DNA of 64,000 nucleotides, taken from the NCBI RefSeq assembly GCF_004345005.1, contig NZ_SMMX01000006.1, positions 124,001 through 188,000 of the forward strand, given 5' to 3'. The notes beneath the pieces were generated by a model. The model was not told where the DNA came from and did not search any database. It worked only from the letters and a program-made list of their open reading frames with translations. The stretch is from Extibacter muris (GTDB lineage Bacteria; Bacillota; Clostridia; Lachnospirales; Lachnospiraceae). Positions 52,107 through 59,972 of the stretch are shown here, piece by piece (position 1 is the stretch's first letter; every line of letters starts with the position of its first letter). The position numbers and the translations under genes are program-made.

Positions 52107-53003
52107 TTACTCCGCAATCTTTTCTGATATCGCCCGTATTAAGTCATTCAGTAACATTGATTGATTTTTATTCCTTGTCACCATCTCCGAAATCTTATGA
52201 TCTGGGAAGTCTAAGCCAATATCATGTAGGTATTTTCTTACCATTGCTATTTTTTCCGCTTCATTAAGTACCTTTACCTCATGTTTTGATGAAAAACGCC
52301 TTAATAAGGCTTCGTCAATTCTATCTATCCGGTTGGTTGCTCCAATTACAATAACGTCATTTGGCAGCCTATCAAACTCCTGCATGAGGGTAATTGTGAC
52401 TCTTGCCATCTCTCCACCAGTGCCACTACTTGAACTTGTATCTGATCGTCTTATACTTATACAATCAACCTCATCCAGCATAAACACACAGGGATTGCTT
52501 ATTGCATAGGTAAATGCCTTACTGATATTTTTTGATGTGCCTCCCATATGCGAATCTACTAGATGAGAGAAATTCATGTAACAAAACGGTAATCCAGTTT
52601 TAAAGGCTATATATCTTCCAAATGTAGTTTTCCCGGTACCGCTCTCCCCATAAAGAAGAGTGGAATTTATGTATGGTATCCCCATTTCCATAAGACGTTT
52701 ACTGACCTTTTTCATACGAATTGTGTTTTTGTATACTTTTTGCTCACGATCAGAGAGGTAATATCTTCCATCCTTGAATGATAATGATACATCCTCAACG
52801 GTCAGTAAGCCTTTCAAGTCTTGCGGTAGCTCGTACATATTTGCACCGGTTGTCTCAAAAATAGTTTTATACTTTTTGCAAAACCATTGATTTTTCCGTG
52901 TTGTATCTTCTGTCAGACAGGCAACGGCGCACTTTTTAGCTGACAGGATATCATTTTCTGCAATTGACCGAATTAATCTCTGTTGATTATCTGTAAGTCC
53001 CAT
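52107..53003 (-). CDS. AAA+ ATPase
   Basis: A 298-residue AAA protein. Walker A is YGESGTGKTTFGR (about residue 120), Walker B is VFMLDEVDCIS, sensor 1 is IGATNRID and the arginine finger is EALLRRFSS. The N-terminal ~110 residues are helical. It resembles FtsH/Bcs1-type AAA modules without a protease. It lies between the two pentapeptide-repeat genes, which suggests joint action, but no such system is known to me. Confidence 0.85.
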   Translation of the reverse strand: MGLTDNQQRLIRSIAENDILSAKKCAVACLTEDTTRKNQWFCKKYKTIFETTGANMYELPQDLKGLLTVEDVSLSFKDGRYYLSDREQKVYKNTIRMKKVSKRLMEMGIPYINSTLLYGESGTGKTTFGRYIAFKTGLPFCYMNFSHLVDSHMGGTSKNISKAFTYAISNPCVFMLDEVDCISIRRSDTSSSSGTGGEMARVTITLMQEFDRLPNDVIVIGATNRIDRIDEALLRRFSSKHEVKVLNEAEKIAMVRKYLHDIGLDFPDHKISEMVTRNKNQSMLLNDLIRAISEKIAE

Positions 53004-53014
53004 GATGTTCCTTT

Positions 53015-53860
53015 CTACTTTACCTTCTGACTTTTTGATCTAAATGCTAATTGTCCACATTCTTGTACGCGGTGAAATCCATTCGCGAATTGTACGAGCG
53101 CATTGCGCGCGTCTATGTATTCCTCATTTTCGCAGTCTAATCTGCAGAAATGATATGCAAGTTGTCTAGCAATACGCACATCCGATTTGATATTCATCCC
53201 TCCGCACCATAGCGGAAAACACGAAAAATCCAGGTCAGCACCGCTCAGGTTAGCATGTCTCAGGTTAGCATGTCTCAGGTCAGCACCTCTCAGGTTAGCA
53301 CCGCTCAGGTTAGCACCTCTCAGGTTAGCACCGCTCAGGTCAGCATCGCTCAGGTTAGCACCGCTCATGTTAGCACCGCTCAGGTCGGCATAGCTCATGT
53401 TAGCATGTCTCAGGTCAGCACCGCTCAGGTCAGTATCGCTCAGGTTAGCACCTCTCAGGTTAGCACCGCTCAGGTCAGTATCGCTCAGGTTAGCACCTCT
53501 CAGGTTAGCACCGCTCAGGTCGGCATAGCTCAGGTCGGCATCGTTCAGGCTAGCATGTCTCAGGTCGGCATAGCTCAGGTCAGCACTAAGCAGATACTCA
53601 ACCGCCTTATCCTTGCCTTTGCTAAGCGCCTCCTGGAACTTAGCAGCCTCAAAAGGTTCTGCATGACCTATCTTTTCAAAGTATTCCGGTTTGACGCAAT
53701 GCATTCCGTGTACGCCGCACTGGTGTTGTAATACTCTCACCAGGATGTTTCCACGAGGGCCTATATCTACAACAATTCCTTTCGTCATCGCCGAATTTGT
53801 TATTTCGTATTGTCCATCTGATTCCTTTGTCCCTCTAACCAAATCGCCTATCTCAAACAT
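53015..53860 (-). CDS. Long pentapeptide-repeat protein with N-terminal SH3-like domain
   Basis: A 281-residue protein. The N-terminus (FEIGDLVRGTKESDGQYEI, then IVVDIGPRGNILVRVL) looks like a KOW/SH3-type barrel. Residues ~92-210 are about 23-24 pentapeptides of type (A/S)(D/N)LSX. The C-terminal ~65 residues are helical with Cys and His. The repeat part is nearly unbroken, suggesting a long rod that could mimic DNA. It is 11 nt before the AAA gene. Confidence 0.88.
   Translation of the reverse strand: MFEIGDLVRGTKESDGQYEITNSAMTKGIVVDIGPRGNILVRVLQHQCGVHGMHCVKPEYFEKIGHAEPFEAAKFQEALSKGKDKAVEYLLSADLSYADLRHASLNDADLSYADLSGANLRGANLSDTDLSGANLRGANLSDTDLSGADLRHANMSYADLSGANMSGANLSDADLSGANLRGANLSGANLRGADLRHANLRHANLSGADLDFSCFPLWCGGMNIKSDVRIARQLAYHFCRLDCENEEYIDARNALVQFANGFHRVQECGQLAFRSKSQKVK
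53232..53590. repeat. 15-bp tandem repeats coding pentapeptides
   Basis: Units of the type GCTCAGGTCAGCACC repeat about 24 times with few changes. Stretches over 15 bp are shared with 51675-51800 in the other pentapeptide gene. This near identity at the DNA level suggests recent expansion or recombination between the two genes. Confidence 0.85.
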
Positions 53861-53872
53861 CTATTTTCCCTC

Positions 53873-54007
53873 CTATTTTCCGTGTTTAATCCTCTTACTT
53901 TTCTTTCTCCCGCCCGCAAAGATGAAGGCGTTCATGTTCCCCGGCTTGAACCCGCCGGATACCCTCTGCTTGCCGCCGTTATGGCTGTGCTTGTTTAACT
54001 CGTACAT
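53873..54007 (-). CDS. Small basic phage protein, 44 residues
   Basis: MYELNKHSHNGGKQRVSGGF begins a Gly/Lys-rich protein ending KKSKRIKHGK. AAGGAGG lies directly before the ATG at 54007. It overlaps the helicase-loader gene by 13 bp. Probably a nucleic-acid-contacting small protein. Confidence 0.6.
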   Translation of the reverse strand: MYELNKHSHNGGKQRVSGGFKPGNMNAFIFAGGRKKSKRIKHGK

Positions 54008-54318
54008 ATGTCCTCCTTAATTTCCTCTATACTCGTATAGGTTTTTTCTCCCAGAAGTGCCCTTTCCAGTTTCAGCATGTCATAATTCCGTCCGACAAAA
54101 TTATTAAAACCTCGTTTGTCAGCCCCCCGCAGTTCCGCAATCGTCGGGGCGAATTTATTTGTCTTTATGTGCTGCTGCAGGTTTTGTGACACTATCATGT
54201 AATCCATGTCCCCGAGAAGTGCATACCACTCGTCAAATACCTGTTGTGTTGTAATGGCACAATTCGTATACGCCCCCCGGATAGCTTTCACAATATTCTT
54301 GAACTCGCCTCTTGTCAC
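53995..54318 (-). CDS. Replicative helicase loader/inhibitor (G39P-like)
   Basis: A 107-residue protein starting (V)TRGEFKNIVKAIRGAY, with QQVFDEWYALLGDMDYMI and FAPTIAELRG. This fits the phage loader/inhibitor of G40P-type helicases. The GTG at 54318 overlaps the stop of the replication gene in GTGA, and GAGGTGG lies upstream. The helicase itself would be the host DnaB. Confidence 0.8.
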   Translation of the reverse strand: MTRGEFKNIVKAIRGAYTNCAITTQQVFDEWYALLGDMDYMIVSQNLQQHIKTNKFAPTIAELRGADKRGFNNFVGRNYDMLKLERALLGEKTYTSIEEIKEDICTS

Positions 54319-55076
54319 CAGTTGTCCACCTCGCTTATACGGTCTGTAGCCTTCCGCTTTTGATTCAGATACCCTTCGAACTTTGCCCCGAACAATGTGC
54401 TTGGCCTTAGATACTGCTCCATATCCGTTCCGGTCCATTCTGCACATTTATTGTCAATAACTTTGACAAAATCTTCAAAAACATAGCCCTCATTGGCTCT
54501 TGCCCTGATATGCCTTTGTGTGTCCTTAGACTTATCCCTGAATGATTTCCCTGTCTTTTGATTCAGATATTCGACAACCGCCTTGTACGGGTACTCGGTG
54601 ATTGGCTCGGCACGAGTGCCAGAGGACATAATATCTTCATCATTCTTTACATTCTTATCATTCTTTACATTCTTGTTTGTGTTTTTTTGTGGTCTTTCTG
54701 TAGTTTTTTCGTGGTCTTTTTGCGGTTCTTTATTGGTTTTCAAATCCTGATAATTGTCGTAGTTTACAATGTTTATCGCGGTTTTTTTACGGTCTGCATT
54801 TCTAACAATCATTCCGTCATTCTCTAATAACGCCAAAAAGGCCCTTACCTTCGTTTTGCTCCACCCCCATCGGCTGGAAAGTTTTAAGTCGGATGTGACG
54901 AAGCTGCCTCTTTCTACGTAAACCAACTCATTGCCAATTAGCACCTTGTTACCCGAATGATTTGCAAGTAGCAGCATATCAATCCACGCCTGCCCTCGCG
55001 AAAATGGTTTTTCCTGCCACAGCCAGTGTTCGATAAGAGACCTGTGTGCTTTAACCCATCCTTCCACCTTTTCCAC
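54315..55076 (-). CDS. Phage replisome organizer (DnaD-like)
   Basis: A 253-residue protein. The N-terminal ~115 residues are a winged helix (WVKAHRSLIEHWLWQEKPFS; FVTSDLKLSSRWGWSKTK). A Lys/Asn-rich linker follows. The C-terminal domain has EYLNQKTGKSFRDKSKDTQ and YLRPSTLFGAKFEGYL, the conserved C-terminus of phage replication proteins. The origin often lies in the Lys/Asn linker DNA; 54650-54720 is AT-rich with repeats. Confidence 0.87.
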   Translation of the reverse strand: MEKVEGWVKAHRSLIEHWLWQEKPFSRGQAWIDMLLLANHSGNKVLIGNELVYVERGSFVTSDLKLSSRWGWSKTKVRAFLALLENDGMIVRNADRKKTAINIVNYDNYQDLKTNKEPQKDHEKTTERPQKNTNKNVKNDKNVKNDEDIMSSGTRAEPITEYPYKAVVEYLNQKTGKSFRDKSKDTQRHIRARANEGYVFEDFVKVIDNKCAEWTGTDMEQYLRPSTLFGAKFEGYLNQKRKATDRISEVDNW

Positions 55077-55081
55077 CTCGC

Positions 55082-55489
55082 CTATGCTGCCTTTTTATAC
55101 TTGCCCTTCTTCCACTTTTCATCCCGCCAGTTGATGCCGCAGCTCCTCAAAGTCTTTCTTGCGGCCATCAAGGACCAGGCTATACGTCTCAGCCTGCTCT
55201 CCTCTTGCTGTACATATTTCACAAGTAGCCGGATGTCTTTATCGCTGTTCATGTCGGGGATAAAATATCCCTTCCCATCCTGCATATTGAGTATGGGAAT
55301 CCTGCGCCTTGCAAAGTGTATAAGCTTACGCATCTGTCTATCTCTAAGCCCGGTCCTGAATCTGAGCATAACCCTTGCTACTGCGTTCGTGCTGCCCGTG
55401 GGGATATAATCAAGGATGTCAAAATTCTCTCTGTTTATTTCCTTCAGGTATTCTTCCAGCTCCATCTGCCCTTTGACCTGTCCGTCCAT
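55082..55489 (-). CDS. Phage early protein, unknown
   Basis: A 135-residue basic helical protein starting MDGQVKGQMELEEYLKEI. The ATG at 55489 follows AAGGAGG; the frame stays open further up without a good site. It contains RKLIHFARRRIPIL and a basic end. It is next to replication genes. Confidence 0.6.
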   Translation of the reverse strand: MDGQVKGQMELEEYLKEINRENFDILDYIPTGSTNAVARVMLRFRTGLRDRQMRKLIHFARRRIPILNMQDGKGYFIPDMNSDKDIRLLVKYVQQEESRLRRIAWSLMAARKTLRSCGINWRDEKWKKGKYKKAA

Positions 55490-55610
55490 GCCCCTCCTTC
55501 CTCCCCGGCCGGAGCCGGGGGTAGTGTCGTGATACACTGCTGTTGTTGTCATTCTGCGTAAAGCAAGATTTAGTTAATTAGTTACCTATAGTCAAGGCTC
55601 TTCCGCCTCG

Positions 55611-55913
55611 CTAGCTTGAATAGAAGAACTCCCTTCTAAAAGCCTCCTCATCTCCATAATGCTCAAGGTAATAGTCCCGGCATTTCTTCCTGAGCCACTT
55701 GTCCACCTCTGCAGCCCCCTTCCCCCGGTGTACGCCGTTGGGGTGCAAATCCGGCCTGAGTGGTGCGGTGAATCCGTACTTCTCGCAAAGCTTACGCTCA
55801 TTCGACGTGTGCGAGAACACATGATGCCGTTCTACGTCACAGCTGCCGCTGAAGATGCATTCGTCCATGTTGGACGTGAATATGCTCCATAGCTGTTTAC
55901 CCAATTTCAACAC
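55611..55913 (-). CDS. HNH-like phage protein
   Basis: A 100-residue protein with CIFSGSCDVERHHVFSHTSN, followed by LHPNGVHRG. The Cys/His arrangement resembles small phage HNH-like or recombination-associated proteins next to NinB-type genes. It overlaps the NinB-like gene by 17 bp. Nuclease activity is not certain. Confidence 0.7.
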   Translation of the reverse strand: MLKLGKQLWSIFTSNMDECIFSGSCDVERHHVFSHTSNERKLCEKYGFTAPLRPDLHPNGVHRGKGAAEVDKWLRKKCRDYYLEHYGDEEAFRREFFYSS

Positions 55914-56451
55914 CCCATTTCTGTTTCATCTCTTCTAGCTGCGCCGGCGTAAGCGTCTCTATGCCCTGCTCCTTGCATTCCTGCACGGTTCCATCTATCA
56001 GGCGGCTCATCTCTTCGGTGTCATATGTATGTGAGCCTCTAAGGAGCAGATACACCCGGTAGAGCTTTCCATCGTCCATGCACCGCACCTTGTCCGTAGG
56101 GCGGAGATGCATCTCTTCCCTCTCCATCATGTCGATGTCGTCCCGGATGACAAGGGGAACTATGCTGTCGTTCTCGATGGCAAGCTGTCCATACCGTTGC
56201 AGAAGCGTGTTCTTCATGTAAGCGTTGCTCGTTCCAAGCTTGTCTGCCAGTTTCCCGACCAGGACATGGAAGTAAGAATTTGCGCTAAGACTACGCTTCT
56301 CACGGTACTGCTTAATCTCTACGGTCAGCTTCTCCTTGTCCTTCAGACGGTCATATTCCTGCCGGACGTCCTCATTGACGGCCACAGTGACAAGCTGTTT
56401 CTTGCGGAAATAGTCTACATAGAACTGTTCAAACGTACCTGTGCACTTCAT
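55897..56451 (-). CDS. NinB-like recombination protein
   Basis: A 184-residue protein with REKRSLSANSYFHVLVGKLA, a segment typical of NinB/Orf-like recombination mediators that bind single-stranded DNA and SSB. It touches the Rad52-like gene by one base. It probably helps the annealase in phage recombination. Confidence 0.75.
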   Translation of the reverse strand: MKCTGTFEQFYVDYFRKKQLVTVAVNEDVRQEYDRLKDKEKLTVEIKQYREKRSLSANSYFHVLVGKLADKLGTSNAYMKNTLLQRYGQLAIENDSIVPLVIRDDIDMMEREEMHLRPTDKVRCMDDGKLYRVYLLLRGSHTYDTEEMSRLIDGTVQECKEQGIETLTPAQLEEMKQKWGVEIG

Positions 56452-57167
56452 CAGTCATCACCATACTTCCGCTTGAATGCCTCCAACAATGCCCCTGCCT
56501 GCTTTTCAGTCATAGTATCCTCAGATACGTTATTCATTGCATAGACCATATCTATATCATTTTTATGCTTCTCGCACAGGCTACGGATTGTCTTCTTCTG
56601 CGCTTCTGTAGCTGGCTTGTCCGGCTCCGGTACTGGCTCCTGATTTTCTATCTTGCCAAGTTCAAAAACAACCTTATGTGACTTGCTGTTCTTTATCTGG
56701 AGCTTATCAATGCACCGCTTATCATCGTATCCGATATTGCTTACATAGAACTTGTCAAAACAGGTATATCCTGTGGTTTTCCCGTTGCTTTGCCTCTCCT
56801 TTATGATGCACTCTGATGATGGTATCCAGATGAATGGTGCAGTGTACAGCTCCCTTCCGATACCCCAATTGAAACAGGCCCTTTTGAAGCTGTCAGAAGC
56901 TAATCCCTTCTCCTTTTCCGTATGGCTCTCAGTCCCTGTATCCTCTTTGAATATCCACATTTCTTTCTTTGCGTCCCAGATGCTTACGGTACAGTTCGCG
57001 TTGTCCCGGCTGTGCGTCCTCTGCCAGCTCTCCGGTCCTATCTCCTCGTCCAGGATGTTCATGTCGCACCTTGCATCCTTGTAGAGCAGCAACGATATTC
57101 CAGTGGATTTTACCATTGCGATTCTGCATTCTATCTCGTCTGCCCGAAGGGGCCTGAACTTAATCAT
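56451..57167 (-). CDS. Rad52/22-like single-strand annealing protein
   Basis: A 239-residue protein. Residues ~25-150 carry the Rad52 pattern (ARCDMNILDEEIGPESWQ; ASDSFKRACFNWGIGREL). The C-terminus has a helical tail (KKTIRSLCEKHKNDIDMV). It would pair complementary single strands in phage recombination. The start is an ATG at 57167 that overlaps the HD gene by 8 bp. Confidence 0.85.
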   Translation of the reverse strand: MIKFRPLRADEIECRIAMVKSTGISLLLYKDARCDMNILDEEIGPESWQRTHSRDNANCTVSIWDAKKEMWIFKEDTGTESHTEKEKGLASDSFKRACFNWGIGRELYTAPFIWIPSSECIIKERQSNGKTTGYTCFDKFYVSNIGYDDKRCIDKLQIKNSKSHKVVFELGKIENQEPVPEPDKPATEAQKKTIRSLCEKHKNDIDMVYAMNNVSEDTMTEKQAGALLEAFKRKYGDD

Positions 57168-57759
57168 CCATATCACCGTCCTCTGCTTCGACTATGCGGC
57201 TGGCCCACATGTCGGCAAAATGCAGGATCATGTAAAGCGGCGTCTCTTTGCCCTGTATTTCATATTTGAACGGCCCATAAAGGCCATTGTGCCAGAGTAT
57301 CGCCTGCTGCTCTTCCTCCGTCAAATCTATGTATCTTGATATGATAGACAGTGCCCTGACCTCATGGTCTACGAGCAGCAGCTCTGGATTGGTCGTATAT
57401 GGCTTTTTGTCCGACTGGTATGGTTCCGGGTTAGGGTTCGCTTTCGTGGCCCTGCCTTTTAGCATGTTGGGAACATAGTTCGGCTTTCCAAACTGCCCCA
57501 TCTTTCCTATATCATGCAGCAGGGAGCAGATAATTACGCTTTCTAGCAAGCGGCTGTCAGCATCAAAGGCCGCTATCAAGCTGATTGCAATGTCACATAC
57601 GTTTAAGCTATGCTCCGCAAGCCCTCCTTCTTTTGCCAAATGGTGGCTTGTACTACATGGAGCTGTAAAAAAACCGTTCTCTTCCATGTAATCAACCAGA
57701 TTTTTCATGCCTTTTCTGCTTGTATTTAACAGCAAATCCTTAACTTTTCCTGACTCCAT
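57160..57759 (-). CDS. HD-domain phosphohydrolase
   Basis: A 199-residue protein with the HD metal site: HHLAKEGGLAEHSLNVCD, LLHDIGK, then LVDHEVRALSI and a later ILHFADMWASR. The set suggests a nucleotide or cyclic-nucleotide hydrolase. In a phage it could act in DNA metabolism or against second messengers used in host defence. It lies ahead of the Rad52-like gene. Confidence 0.85.
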   Translation of the reverse strand: MESGKVKDLLLNTSRKGMKNLVDYMEENGFFTAPCSTSHHLAKEGGLAEHSLNVCDIAISLIAAFDADSRLLESVIICSLLHDIGKMGQFGKPNYVPNMLKGRATKANPNPEPYQSDKKPYTTNPELLLVDHEVRALSIISRYIDLTEEEQQAILWHNGLYGPFKYEIQGKETPLYMILHFADMWASRIVEAEDGDMDD

Positions 57760-57902
57760 CTTTCATCCTCCTCTAACATCTCAGTTATTCTTATTTCTGC
57801 GGCCTGCCGTTTCTTAAGCCGCAGTTCCTTCTCGTCCCGGCAATCGCAAGGCTCGCCGGGGTCTAGATGTGCTCCACAGTAGGGGCATTCGTTGTAATAC
57901 AT
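57726..57902 (-). CDS. Small zinc-finger protein, 58 residues
   Basis: MYYNECPYCGAHLDPGEPCD opens a protein with four cysteines (CPYC and CDC), followed by a charged helix (EKELRLKKRQAAEIRI). GGAGGG precedes the ATG at 57902. It overlaps the HD gene start by 34 bp and the upstream gene end by 40 bp. Confidence 0.65.
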   Translation of the reverse strand: MYYNECPYCGAHLDPGEPCDCRDEKELRLKKRQAAEIRITEMLEEDERWSQEKLRICC

Positions 57903-58162
57903 GCGTTCACCCTCCCTCCTAAATCCAAAAGATGCTGTCTGCAGTTTTCATAAGTGCGGGGGCTGATATTGGCAAAGTCTAATCTATACTCCCCGTCGTA
58001 ACTGCCCGTCTTGAATCCGCCATCATGTATCAGGATTGAAATGTCTGTCCCGTAATTTGTACAGCTAAAGAATACGCAGGGATAACCTTCTTCCCCTCTC
58101 CCGTTTTCCTGTATGTCTAGGCACAGGTCTAATAATTCGTGTATCTTATCTCTATTACTCAT
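57863..58162 (-). CDS. Phage early protein, unknown
   Basis: A 99-residue protein starting MSNRDKIHELLDLCLDIQEN, then beta-rich with VFFSCTNYGTDISILIHDGG. AGGAGG precedes the ATG. No recognised family. Confidence 0.65.
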   Translation of the reverse strand: MSNRDKIHELLDLCLDIQENGRGEEGYPCVFFSCTNYGTDISILIHDGGFKTGSYDGEYRLDFANISPRTYENCRQHLLDLGGRVNACITTNAPTVEHI

Positions 58163-58235
58163 TGACTAATCCTCCTTTAAGCGTTATAATAACAATACAT
58201 TATGTGATGTAGTCTGAATGTTTCAGTCTGCTCTC

Positions 58236-58270
58236 GGCGCTTATCCCTTCCCTGGTTAAGCGCCTTTTTA
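58236..58270. terminator. Hairpin in the early operon leader
   Basis: GGCGCTTA pairs with TAAGCGCC around a 13-nt loop. TTTTTAG follows on the plus strand, so it would work best for plus-strand (antisense) transcripts; on the minus strand it lies right after a stop codon. Confidence 0.5.
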
Positions 58271-58420
58271 GTGTCCGCATGCGCGGCATAGTACGTATAC
58301 ACCCCCAATATAGGACAGCATCAGAATTGTTAGGCAGAATATGACAGCTATGTAGTATCTGTTGTCCGCTATCATTTTCCTAACCCGATGCCGTAGCCAG
58401 TGTTTTTTAAATGTCGTCAC
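58268..58420 (-). CDS. Small single-pass membrane protein, 50 residues
   Basis: GTG start with GAGG upstream. A basic N-terminus (TTFKKHWLRHRVRKMIA) precedes one membrane segment (YYIAVIFCLTILMLSYIGGV), and then a short tail with CRACGH. The positive-inside pattern is clear. Role unknown; possible membrane-acting phage peptide. Confidence 0.6.
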   Translation of the reverse strand: MTTFKKHWLRHRVRKMIADNRYYIAVIFCLTILMLSYIGGVYVLCRACGH

Positions 58421-58445
58421 GTTGCTTGTCCTCTTTTCCTACCGC

Positions 58446-58586
58446 CTAAGCGGTATTCTTCTTTTGCTCGTACTCCGATTTTTGTTTTCTCTGGTAGTAG
58501 AGAGCCACAAGAGCTTCTGTAAGCCGCTTTTCGCAACCTTCCGTATATATAGCGGTACAGGTGTATTCTTCTTTGCTTCTACTCAT
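58446..58586 (-). CDS. Small phage protein, 46 residues
   Basis: MSRSKEEYTCTAIYTEGCEK begins a protein with a helical, charged end (YYQRKQKSEYEQKKNTA). GAGGAGGTG precedes the ATG at 58586. It is near the start of the leftward early operon. Confidence 0.6.
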   Translation of the reverse strand: MSRSKEEYTCTAIYTEGCEKRLTEALVALYYQRKQKSEYEQKKNTA

Positions 58587-58632
58587 GCACTTCACCTCCT
58601 CGGTTAATTGTATGTATTATGGATTGTCCTTG

Positions 58633-58661
58633 TTGCCATTTTCTCCCATTACTCCTATACT
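58633..58661 (+). promoter_or_regulatory. Promoter for the DUF1883-like gene
   Basis: TTGCCA (58633-58638), 17-bp spacer, TATACT (58656-58661). It points right, toward the gene at 58713, and is independent of the leftward early genes. Confidence 0.6.
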
Positions 58662-58712
58662 GTATTTACAGGCACCGCCATGCCGAGTACATAAGAAGGG
58701 AGTACAAAATAC

Positions 58713-58952
58713 ATGGCACAAGTACCATATGCAGACAGTAATGGGCACCTTTCCGTAGAAGTCCAGCTAAAACATGCGGCAGATGTATTTTTAGTTGATT
58801 CTTCAAATTTTCAAAAATACAAATCCGGTAAACAATTTAAATATTTTGGTGGACACTATACAGAAACCCCTGTTCACATTACTGTATCGGGAAGTGGCCG
58901 CTGGTATCTGATTGTTCAGGGTGGGGGCCAATATCAATATCGTTTCTACTGA
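58713..58952 (+). CDS. DUF1883-like protein
   Basis: A 79-residue beta-rich protein. ADVFLVDSSNFQKYKSGKQF, then GGHY and VSGSGRWYLIVQGGG, fits DUF1883, a domain sometimes joined to TIR or other signalling parts in larger proteins. It stands alone here with its own promoter, facing against the lytic genes, so it may be expressed in the lysogen. Its end overlaps a convergent gene by 74 bp. Confidence 0.7.
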   Translation: MAQVPYADSNGHLSVEVQLKHAADVFLVDSSNFQKYKSGKQFKYFGGHYTETPVHITVSGSGRWYLIVQGGGQYQYRFY

Positions 58953-59145
58953 TTTCTGATGAGATTGGCGTTTTTTCGTCAATCTCTTTTTGTATTACAG
59001 CATTATCATTCATGTAGTTGATTATTTTTTCTGTTGCCTCTAATACATTTGAAACTGTCATGCTATTTTTTTTAACAAGAGAAATGACTGTTTTTATAAA
59101 CTCTTCTTCTGTTTCACTTGTTATTATTTTTTTCGTCTCAATCAC
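58879..59145 (-). CDS. Early phage protein, unknown
   Basis: An 88-residue protein starting with GTG; GGAGGTG lies before it. It is helical and acidic (KIITSETEEEFIKTVISLVK). It overlaps the 3' end of the convergent DUF1883-like gene. No family recognised. Confidence 0.6.
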   Translation of the reverse strand: MIETKKIITSETEEEFIKTVISLVKKNSMTVSNVLEATEKIINYMNDNAVIQKEIDEKTPISSEISRNDIDIGPHPEQSDTSGHFPIQ

Positions 59146-59157
59146 CTATGTCACCTC

Positions 59158-59313
59158 CTATCCTGCTTTCTTGTCATTCGTCATAATTTGTCTGTCACCA
59201 AGCGCCCTTACGTAAATAAGAGCTTGCTTCCTTTCTGCTTCGGGTAGTGACGTTAATAATTCATACAGCTCCTTACCCTCTGAAGTATCTTTTTTTGTTA
59301 GCTGATTATTCAT
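59158..59313 (-). CDS. Small helical phage protein, 51 residues
   Basis: MNNQLTKKDTSEGKELYELL then TSLPEAERKQALIYVRALGD. GAGGTG precedes the ATG at 59313. The LPEAERKQALIYVRAL part resembles C-terminal helices of phage XRE regulators. Role unknown. Confidence 0.6.
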   Translation of the reverse strand: MNNQLTKKDTSEGKELYELLTSLPEAERKQALIYVRALGDRQIMTNDKKAG

Positions 59314-59414
59314 TTATTTCACCTCACTTACTCATATTGCTTTTTTTCACATGGTCTATATAATTTAGGTATAGGTTTTCGCCAAAACAAAATAAAAAGA
59401 AAGGATAAAAACTT

Positions 59415-59810
59415 ATGCCCAAATTAGATTTAACCGTAACAATATCTGTCATACTCGCTCTGTGTGCCACCATTACTCCATCCATAACCACATTTTTAAA
59501 TAACCGACATCAATTAAAAATGAAAAAGCTTGAGCTGGAATTACAGGAGAAAAAAGAACTTCTTTTTTATCGTAGGGAAGTATACGAAAACTATCTAAAA
59601 TACACTATGCGTTGCATACACCGTGATGATAATGAATCCGCCCATTTGTATGACGAATATTATGCACTTGCACTTATTTACTTCCCGTCTGAACTAACTC
59701 CTGTTCTAATGGATATTAACCAATGCGTTACTACCCGGAATGGCTTTCAATCTCTTGACGCATTTAATGAACTTTCTAAAAATATACGTGGTATTTTAAA
59801 AACAATGTGA
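59415..59810 (+). CDS. Membrane-anchored coiled-coil protein
   Basis: A 131-residue protein with one N-terminal membrane segment (VTISVILALCATITPSITTF), a coiled coil (KMKKLELELQEKKELLFY) and a helical soluble part. A promoter TTGCTT-16-TATAAT lies upstream. It is plus-strand and near the repressor, so it is probably made in the lysogen. Superinfection exclusion is one possibility. Confidence 0.7.
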   Translation: MPKLDLTVTISVILALCATITPSITTFLNNRHQLKMKKLELELQEKKELLFYRREVYENYLKYTMRCIHRDDNESAHLYDEYYALALIYFPSELTPVLMDINQCVTTRNGFQSLDAFNELSKNIRGILKTM

Positions 59811-59934
59811 GCATAGTACAGATAAAAATTGCCCATACCGGATATACATTATCCTGCGGTGCTATTTTCCGCATAATATATATAAAGCATATAGCTACAA
59901 TCCACACTATCAGTAGCAATATCCATGTTGCCAA
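59776..59934 (-). CDS. Possible two-pass membrane peptide, first leftward gene
   Basis: A 52-residue frame from a TTG at 59934 with GAGGTG upstream. It has two hydrophobic stretches (LLLIVWIVAICFIYIM and VWAIFICTMLTLFL). It is the first gene after the leftward promoter, where cro-like genes usually sit. It overlaps the convergent plus-strand gene by 35 bp. Confidence 0.4.
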   Translation of the reverse strand: MATWILLLIVWIVAICFIYIMRKIAPQDNVYPVWAIFICTMLTLFLKYHVYF

Positions 59935-59972
59935 TTTGTCTTCACCTCGCTTTCTGTGTTGCCTATGGTTAT

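Noticed and set aside
53255-53731. Repetitive protein of QVSTA units on the plus strand, or a CRISPR-like array
   Set aside because: Both are the shadow of the 15-bp pentapeptide-coding units on the minus strand; there are no spacers of unique sequence.
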